This document shows, one piece after another, positions 57,201 to 64,000 of a stretch of DNA of 64,000 nucleotides (within the stretch, counting starts at the first letter, position 1; each line of letters opens with the position of its first letter). The position numbers were made by a program, and so were the translations under genes. The notes beneath the pieces were generated by a model, which saw nothing but the letters and a program-made list of their open reading frames with translations, was not told the origin of the DNA and did not search any database. Source of the stretch: Dastarcus helophoroides (Eukaryota; Arthropoda; Insecta; Coleoptera; Bothrideridae); NCBI GenBank assembly GCA_028583605.1, contig CM053331.1, positions 8,655,849 to 8,719,848 of the forward strand, written 5' to 3'.

Positions 57201-57885
57201 AACCGTGAGTAAACATTTTTAAAAATTTCGATCTTGATCAAATTTTGTTTCTTCTAAAAAATGCATCTTTTTTTCCTCAAAATTTCTTTATTTTTTAAAA
57301 GTAGATAGAAGTTGTAATCAAAAATTTTACATGTTTTCACCAAATTTTAGGGTTATATCAGAATTTACAAAAAAAGTAAAAACCACGAGAAAAATATTTT
57401 CAGAAAATTCGACTCTCTTAAATTCATATTTTCATTAAAAATCAATTTATTTCTCGAAATTCATTGATTTTTCTAAAATTAAGCCAATAAAAGAGGCAAC
57501 AATTTTGAAAAAATATTTCTTGAAAATCTTAAATTTTTTTGTGAAAATTTGAAAACTACATCACAACTGATATAAAAAGTCATTCTTAAAAATTTTGATA
57601 AAACACATATCATTCGAGAGATTTCTGTCAGATTAGGTTTTTTTTGCCATTTTTTTTAGCATGAATGTTGATTCTCTCTAAATTGTTGCTTTTTTAAAGT
57701 TAAAGAATATATATTCAAAGAAAGAGTTTAATTTTTCTCAGAATTCCTAATTAATCTTCCCCTACCATTAACCAAAAAACTAGAGGTTTCTTTTAAAAAA
57801 TTCTCAAACATTCGAGTTAACGTATAAGGCATAAAAGCTTACAGTTATCAAAAAAAGTAGTCACAATGTCAAAAATAGTTATTTA
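57201..57885 (-). repeat. Diverged satellite C
   Basis: AAAATTTCGATC, TTTTTTTCCTCAAAATTTC and similar words on the plus strand; no clear period. Confidence 0.6.
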
Positions 57886-58229
57886 TGATACAAGTGTTAA
57901 AAGTGACATTTTATTTTGTGAGTGGGGAGTATTGTGAAACGAGTGTAGCGCGTGGAGAAACCCCACGAACAAAATAAAGTCACTTTTAACAAGTGTATCA
58001 TACAATATTTTTTGTAAAACTGTTAAATTAAAAAAAAATGCTGTATCTAGGGTTAAATTTTCGATTTGTCGTTTGCGTGTTGAATTACATATTTGACAAT
58101 TACATGTGACAATCAAGTTAGGTACTGGATAGAGTGTAACTAAGTAAAACAATTGTAAGTTGTATACTGTTTATTAGTAACCACAATTGAACCTGTCCTA
58201 AAATATTGTAAATTTTATGGCTAATAAAC

Positions 58230-58346
58230 ATGGATTTTGAAGAAAATATTGGTAATTTTATTATTCCACCAGATATTGAAGAAACAGCAAATACATCAAC
58301 TGAGACTTATTGCCCCAGAAATCGGGACAAAAATATGATGGTATGA
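58230..58346 (+). CDS. N-terminal coding remnant of the possible Crypton element
   Basis: ATG at 58230 opens MDFEENIGNFIIPPDIEE, then TYCPRNRDKNMMV and a stop, 38 codons in all. An acidic N-terminus followed by a basic segment, then frameshifted sequence resembling a DNA-binding helix region, fits a recombinase start. It is too short to prove. Confidence 0.35.
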   Translation: MDFEENIGNFIIPPDIEETANTSTETYCPRNRDKNMMV

Positions 58347-58728
58347 AATAAAGAATCTAGCTGATAACTTCATTCAAAATATATTTTTGATTTACGTCGA
58401 AGGAAATTCTAAGTTTTGGAATCTCTCTATGATAAAAGCTAGTTTTCAAATCAAGAAAAACTAGGATATAAGCAAGTATTAAAACAAGCGTACAAGATTT
58501 TTTTGAATGAAGCTCCAGACCAAATATGTAGTAAAAAGTTGCGTCGAACTAAAAGCAACATTTGTCCTAGTTTTTGCATGGATTACTAGCATAAATATCT
58601 CTGCAATTACTTCTCAGGAAAACTAAAATAAGTAACCGTTCAGCTTGTAATGGTAATATTAATATTATAAATAAATAATTTATAACTATTTAAATATGTT
58701 TTAATGTTTGGAAACCATATTACACAAT

Positions 58729-58759
58729 AATCAAGGACCAGTTCGTTCAACCAAAAAAA
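58729..58759 (+). mobile_element. Palindromic hammerhead element, copy i (3' end only)
   Basis: AATCAAGGACCAGTTCGTTC AACCAAAAAAA: only the last ~30 bases of the family followed by an A-run. Extreme 5' truncation as expected for incomplete reverse transcription. No target duplication is clear. Confidence 0.75.
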
Positions 58760-58822
58760 GAAAATCTTTCTAATTTTTTCGGTACAGCTTTCTATTTAAT
58801 AATATTGCATATTGCTATATAT

Positions 58823-59017
58823 CAGCGTTTCCTAAATAGTGGGTCACAACCCGGCACCGGGCCATAAAAATAAAATACCAGGTTGCAAAATTGTCTTCAT
58901 ACTCACACATGATTAGTTCTTTTACATTAAAATGTAATTAAAACATCTTTTGGTGGATCGCGAAGGGGAAATATTAAAAACAACCGGGTCAGGGCAAAAA
59001 AAGTTTGGGAAACGCTG
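58823..59017 (+). mobile_element. Short hAT MITE
   Basis: 195 bp with terminal inverted repeats CAGCGTTTCC.AAA at both ends (right end TTTGGGAAACGCTG). Flanking 8-bp direct repeats CTATATAT (58815-58822) and CTATATTT (59018-59025) match at seven positions. The CAG...CTG ends and 8-bp duplication indicate hAT. A subterminal GGTCACAACCCGG region is visible; no coding sequence. Confidence 0.9.
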
Positions 59018-59025
59018 CTATATTT

Positions 59026-59073
59026 ACTTTTAACACTAGTGCGAAAAAACTTTATCGCACTAGTGTTAAAAGT
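59026..59073. repeat. Perfect 19-bp inverted repeat with 10-base loop
   Basis: ACTTTTAACACTAGTGCGA at 59026-59044 is matched exactly by its complement at 59055-59073. It shares GTTAAAAGT with the hairpin at 57.9 kb, so it is probably part of the same element's right end. Confidence 0.9.
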
Positions 59074-59173
59074 ATTTTTGACACGTATCATTATAAAAGT
59101 CAATTTTTAGTTCACTTATCGATAAACTAAAAATGTCACTTTTAACGACAGTTTTACAAAAAATAAGTTTTGG

Positions 59174-61076
59174 GATGATTTAAGTTGACATTTCCAGAAG
59201 GTTGAAGTTTATATAAATAAACAATAAACTTTTTTATTGATCTAAATGTCGAAACAGATCCAATGTTTCAATTTTAGTATACATGCCAAAGTTTTGAAAA
59301 AAAGTAGAGATTTGATTTTGGAGTTTTTAACTTTTCATCGAAATATTTTCTAATTTTCCTAGAAATCAGTTCTTTCATTATTGAACACAAAATTCGAAAT
59401 TTTGAAAAGGCAAATAGAAGTTTTGAATGAGAGCCGAATTTTCGACCTAATTCCCAAGGTTTAAAATATAAAATGTTTGCCAAAATTCTGTTACGTAATT
59501 CTGAGTAATTTTAAATTGATTTTAAAGTATTGGCTAGCGTAAATTTTAAAAAGAAAAGTATTATACGTTTGGTTTAAAATTTGAAATTTGGGATTTAAAG
59601 TGGAAAGGTTGAGTGGAGAGTGCGGACCAGGATAGGTGCCAACTTTTTTATTTATAAATGTTTTCTAATGCACAGACCAATCGGTTTCAACATTTATTAG
59701 ATTCGAAGTTTGAAAACCAAAGACCGGTTTCGATCTTGTTAGATCTGGTTTGGTATATCCAACTCGAATGCTAACAAATGTTCCGACAAGTAAGTACTAA
59801 AGAATCAACGAATGTCAAGCGTGTGACTCTCAGACTACCGCCACCTATTGGTCCATAGAGAAAACTGACCATCGCCTAGAGGGCTGCATGAATTTGCAGT
59901 CTAGGTTGTATTCTACTTGCATATGAATGTTTTGTTAAATTTTTAGCAGATTTATTCGTTATTCGTTACGTATTCATAATTCATCATTTTTGCCCCAAAA
60001 GAGCATCAGGAAGAGATCGAAGATAATTATTATAACGGAATTGGAACACTTTCAGAAATAACAGGATATAAATTTATGTATGGTATGTTTTTTAATAAAC
60101 TGAAACTGAGATTTAAGTGCAACACAGTTGCAAATTTATTCGAAAAGTATGATAAGCAATTATACCCATTTTTTATAAAATAATTGTTAACGTCTGGTGC
60201 ACCCGAGTTAACGAGCATATAAAGTCGAATATACCGGAATAGGAATTTAATATGAAACACCCATCCGCCCGTGTTGGTTCCTTACGATATTCTCTTAAAA
60301 AGTTGTTAAAAGGTTATTAATTAACATAGTATTTAACAAAAGAAAACGTTGAACTAATAAATGACTAGAACGAATGTAAAATGAAAAATTCAGACTAATT
60401 AAAACAGTAAATGAAACCTTAATTTATAAATATTCATGGTTGTTATTTTACTTTTTGTTAATTACCGAGCCGACTCAAAAAGTAATTTATAATGAAAATT
60501 TACATTAGGAGACGATAAAAGTTATGGAGAGATATGATAAGAAACGCAACACCTATTTGAAATATCCCACTGAATCAGGAAAAACACATGTCCACGTTAA
60601 ACCTAATTAAATATATTTGCATAGTAAATGAAGCCGATTTACTTCAGTTCAAGTATAAGAAATATTTCAGTTTTGTGGTAGTATACCTTATTATTTAAAA
60701 AATTGTAAAAGCTACAAGCGAGGCTTTACCGTACTAATGACACTGTATATAAGAATAATTGATAAATAATTATGTTTAAATTTGTAATTTTGAGAGACAT
60801 TTAGTTAGCCTGAAAATTTTCTGAAATATTAAAAATTCTTTTATTTTTGAATATTTAATCTAAAATTTATGAAAAAATAACAACTTGGACACGGACTTTT
60901 TTATCAGGACTCAATTAAAATATTGGATCGTCATCGATTTCTGAGCAATGATTAAAGTCGCTAGCTCATCGGGAAGTTAGTTTAAAGTTGATTGCAAGAT
61001 TTTTACGGAACACACAGAAACGAACGCGCTTATATAACCAGACAGACAAGGAAAGGAAAATTTTAAACCTAATGGG
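59174..61076. other. Non-coding segment, no gene recognised
   Basis: Weak satellite C words to about 59600, then ordinary AT-rich sequence. Open frames of up to 76 codons have no domain. Confidence 0.4.
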
Positions 61077-61141
61077 GATGTAACGAATGTTGGTTTTCCT
61101 ATATTCGACAATGAGAGTGCGAATATTCATTTCAAACATTC

Positions 61142-61292
61142 GCGAATGCGAAGGCGAATGTGAATGCGAATGCGAATACGAATACGAATACGAATGCGAA
61201 TGCGAATGCGAATGCGAATGCGAATGCGAATACGAATGCGAATGCGAATGCAAATGCGAATATGAATGCGAATGCGAATGCGAATGCGAATG
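61142..61292 (+). repeat. (GAATGC)n microsatellite, about 25 units
   Basis: Imperfect hexanucleotide tract, mostly GCGAAT with GAATAC, GAATGT and CAAATG variants. All frames stay open and give simple dipeptides (Glu-Cys, or on the minus strand His-Ser and Arg-Ile), which are not genes. The same word recurs at 62955-63005. Confidence 0.95.
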
Positions 61293-61379
61293 TTGTCTGT
61301 TTCACTAGCATTTGGAGAATTTTGTGAGAAAACTCGCAATTTCCAGAATAAAAATATTTCTCATACAATTTTTATTTTC

Positions 61380-62620
61380 ATTTAAATTTTGACATCAACT
61401 CGTAATTTACAAGAAATATTTTTCTCTAAATTTCGTAAAATTATTATTTTTAAAATTTCTATATTTTTATAAAAATTTTTATCTAATTTTAAAAAAATTA
61501 ACGAATTTTGAAGAAAATTCGAATTTTTTTTAAAAAGCTCAATTTTAAGTAGAAATCTAGTCGAAACTTTAAGCATAAGACGAATTTTAAGAAACAGGTT
61601 GAAATTTCCAGACACTATAAATTTCGAAAAAACGCTGAGATTTTTATAAAATATTCAAAATTTTAAGAAAAGAAAGTAGAATTTGAGTATAAAGTTAGAA
61701 AAAGACGAATTATAATTAAAAAAATTCAGTTGTGGGTTAAATTCGGAATTTTCAGGAAATTTAATATAAAAACCTGAGTTTTGAAAAAACTTGCTTGAAA
61801 AATATCAACATTTCGAAAAAATAACAATTTTCCAAATAAAAATCACAAGTTTCTAAAACCCAAACAAATTTTAAAAAATATATCTAAATTTCGAGGAAAA
61901 GATAGTCATTTTAAGAAAAAGATCGAAACTTTTAGAAAAACGTCGAAATTTAGTAAAAAATTAAAATTTCCCACAAAAAGCCAAGTGTTGTCGAAATTTT
62001 GAAAAAGGGGCAGATTTTGGGGAAAATTTCAAAAAAAAAGTCGAAATGTCAAGAAAAAGAGTCCACATTTCTTGACTGAATATTTATTTTTTAACTCTGC
62101 CCCACTGTGACATCAGAAAATATGTTCCATTGCTATAAACTGCGAAATTTTGAGAAACAAGTTGGAATTTGAAATTTATGGAAGTTTTAGTCTCTACGAA
62201 AATTCAAAGTTTTTAAAAAATATTTTTTAAAATTTCCATATAAATATTATTGTAAAATTTTTTACTTTTTTACCAATTTTCCAGAAAAAGACGAAGTTTG
62301 ATAAAGAAGTCCAAATTTTCAGAAAGTTGAATTTATAAAAAAAGGTCAAAATTTTCAAAAAAAGTCCAATTTTGAGAAATAACGAAATTTTAAAAAACAA
62401 ACGACGAATTTTGAAATAAAAATTTGAAATATTAAGAAATTCGGATTTTGATATAAAAAGTCGAATTTTAGGATGAATTCAAAATTTCTAATGAAAAAGA
62501 GGAATTTTGTGAAAAAATGCGGATTCTAAGAAAAAAGTTGAAATTTCGTAAAAACATGGAAATCTCAAAGAAATGAGTAATTTTCAGTAAAAAGAAAAAA
62601 TTTCTGGAAAAGGCTCCCGC
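61380..62620 (+). repeat. Satellite C, plus-strand orientation
   Basis: AAAAACGTCGAAATTT and AAAAAGTCGAAATGTC type units, ending near AAAAAATTTCTGGAAAAGGC. It is followed by a head segment (62660-62695) that, when inverted, resembles the head before the array at 14.5 kb. Confidence 0.8.
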
Positions 62621-63035
62621 ATTTGGGTACATAAATTTTCTGTTGAATATATGAACTAGGGGGGAGCAAGCGAAACACCCTGCCATATTGTAGCTAATGT
62701 AGTAATACGAAAAGAAACCAAGGGAATTTAAAAATAATTTTTAATAGGTGGAACTAGATAAATTACTGGATTAGTTATTATCTTCAAAAATGTTGTTAGC
62801 TACACTAACCCTGAGCTTCCAACACTCATGATATAGATCTCTCTAGGGTCCATAACCCCCTATTTAAGAAACCCTTAACAGTTGCATTATTATTTTATAA
62901 ATAATTTCCCGCCTTATTGCCAAATACATTTGCAATATATTCGCATAATTTCTTGCGAATGCGAATATTAAAAAAGATATGAATATTTGCAAATGCGAAT
63001 GCGAATATTCGTTACATCACTAAAACGTAAATATT

Positions 63036-63270
63036 GGATTCTGGATTCGTTGTGGGTTGCGTAAAGCTTAGGCCAGCACTTAGGCCACCCTTTCCGGGCC
63101 CATTGTGCTATACCCGTGATAGAGGTGTCCTTGGTCATTCATTCAGAAACCCAACCTTGTTGAGAAACTGAAGAACATCCCTTGGATGCGCCTCTCTCAA
63201 ACTGGCCACACTAGGTCAGAAGTCCCCCAGCGTGGATCCTCTAATTGATGCTAGTGCCGGGCAGTGACAC
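63036..63270 (-). pseudogene. I/R1-like LINE C-terminal tail (copy 3)
   Basis: Minus strand reads CACTGCCCGGCACTAGCATC, then GLLTxxVASLREAHPRDVLQ in fragments, a QFLNKVG-like end, and the 3' region with GGGCCCGGAAAGGGTGGCC and CAACCCACAACGAATCCAGA. Shorter than copies 1 and 2 and lacking the zinc-knuckle start. It lies next to the right end of the inverted-repeat-bounded element. Confidence 0.85.
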
Positions 63271-63344
63271 GTAAATATTGACACGAATATTGAAAATATT
63301 TGAAAATTAATGCTTTTATTTTTGTAATTTATGTTTCCATATAC

Positions 63345-64000
63345 CGGGTGTTTTTTTTAGTTGGGAGGTTACCTTTATATGGAATACTACTTATTATAAA
63401 GGCAAACTGATTTTGTCGATGGGACTAATCGGGGTTAAACTATCTTCTAAAAATATTTTCAACTTCCCCCCACTACCGATTATACCGGAAGTAGACATCA
63501 ACTTTCTTATTTTAAATAGCAACCCATAAATTTTATGTTTTATTTGGATTTTACGTAAAAAATAAAGTGAGTTTATGTATACATGTTTATCGCTACCTCT
63601 GATTGTTTTAAAGATATTTCAATTTTTCGAAAAAAAATGACAGAAAAGAGGGTTATTTTGACTCTTTGTATCTTTTTTATTATTTGCAGTAAAAACATGA
63701 AATTTGGGATGAAGTCAGGAAATATTATAAAGACTATAATAACGTAAACAGATTTTACATTTATTATACAGAGTGATGGAAAATTTATAACCTTTGCTGT
63801 TTTTTGTTTTATTCAAAAAAACTCTGTTTTTTTAAATGGGAACTATATGTTTTTTAATCATTTTTGAATTCTTCACATAAAAAGAAGAAAAAAGTTATAT
63901 TACTTATTTTTTTAAATTTTGTGCCATTACAGAGGTATTTTACATAAATCTCAAAATAAAAAAAATCGAACATTTCTTGTTTGTTCAAGTAGGAAATTAA
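63345..64000. other. Possible interspersed repeat, cut by the window end
   Basis: ATACCGGGTGTTTTTTTTAG, TATACCGGAAGTAGACATCA and repeated near-identical phrases on AAAATTTATAACC resemble left ends of long arthropod non-autonomous repeats. The right end lies outside the window. No coding sequence. Confidence 0.35.

Larger units (their letters stand above)
57886..59166 (+). mobile_element. Possible Crypton-type element relic
   Basis: The left end is a ~40-bp hairpin (57886-57927 against 57961-58000) rich in GTTAAAAGTGAC and CCCCACGAACAAAATAAA. ATTTTTTGTAAAACTGT at 58005 recurs inverted at about 59145-59161 beside another GTCACTTTTAA. Between them is a short ORF start (58230) and decayed coding sequence whose frames give SMIKASFQIKKN.DISKY. 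This resembles the core-binding domain of Crypton-like tyrosine recombinases in insect genomes. The catalytic part is absent. A hAT MITE and a palindromic-element fragment are nested inside. The family assignment is tentative. Confidence 0.4.
61077..63018 (+). mobile_element. Element bounded by GATGTAACGAAT inverted repeats
   Basis: GATGTAACGAAT at 61077-61088 and its exact complement at 63007-63018. Next to both ends are GCGAAT and GAATATTC words. The interior holds the hexanucleotide microsatellite, satellite C, and near the right end a CTAGGGGGGAGCAAGCGAAA segment. No transposase. No target duplication is seen, so the two ends may belong to one element or to two partial ones. Confidence 0.5.

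Noticed and set aside
61087..61368. Four overlapping open frames through the hexamer tract
   Set aside because: A six-base repeat without stops keeps every frame open; the products are simple dipeptide repeats.

Overview
This is AT-rich animal DNA, most likely from an insect or another arthropod. The window holds remnants of three classes of non-LTR retrotransposon (CR1/Jockey-like, RTE-like, and I/LOA-like with RNase H), a mariner transposase fragment, hAT miniature elements, a possible Crypton relic and an LTR-like unit. No intact host gene is recognisable. Nothing is bacterial: there are no long ORFs, operons, tRNA or rRNA genes. About half of the window is degenerate satellite-like sequence, so it looks like repeat-dense, probably heterochromatic, intergenic DNA.

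Layout. 0.5-8.9 kb: two related tandem arrays built from a ~100-bp monomer (A-type, ~495-bp higher-order unit; B-type, ~200-bp dimer), with a CR1/Jockey-like LINE tail at 3.8-4.3 kb. 8.9-9.8 kb: an RTE-like LINE tail. 9.8-13.2 kb: unrecognised sequence with a ~150-bp tandem block. 13.2-14.4 kb: a mariner N-terminus split by an inserted palindromic element, then a LINE C-terminus. 14.5-34.5 kb: long arrays of a short motif (satellite C, roughly GAAAAAAGTCGAAATTTT) that changes strand several times. They contain a ~4.0-kb tandem duplication (18.25-26.05 kb) with an LTR-like promoter unit in each copy, and a near-perfect palindrome at 27.8 kb. 35.6-36.3 kb: a complete hAT MITE. 39.1-40.7 kb: a foldback element carrying a hammerhead-ribozyme-like sequence. 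41.8-44.5 kb: the best-preserved LINE (RT plus RNase H). 48.4-50.7 kb: satellite C in ~970-bp units. 50.8-56.8 kb: three LINE fragments, one split by a palindromic element. 57.9-59.2 kb: a possible Crypton relic with a nested hAT MITE. 61.1-63.0 kb: an inverted-repeat-bounded element with a GAATGC microsatellite and satellite C inside.

The most interesting system is a family of small palindromic retroelements (nine copies, eight independent insertions). The centre of each arm carries the conserved core of a hammerhead ribozyme: CUGANGA, a stem-II hairpin, GAAAC, a tiny stem III, then a GUU/AUU site. Two copies begin at the same base, three are flanked by 10-12-bp target-site duplications, and ends are A-rich with variable 5' truncation. 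This points to target-primed retrotransposition, as in Penelope-like elements, rather than cut-and-paste. Stem II shows a compensatory base change between copies. A second hammerhead-like sequence with better-paired stems lies at 40431-40477 in an unrelated foldback family. A short member of that family at 27766-27974 also has a 12-bp target duplication, and a paralogous empty site is present in this window.

All boundaries were read by eye. Family names for degenerate elements are assigned from conserved motifs and are provisional.
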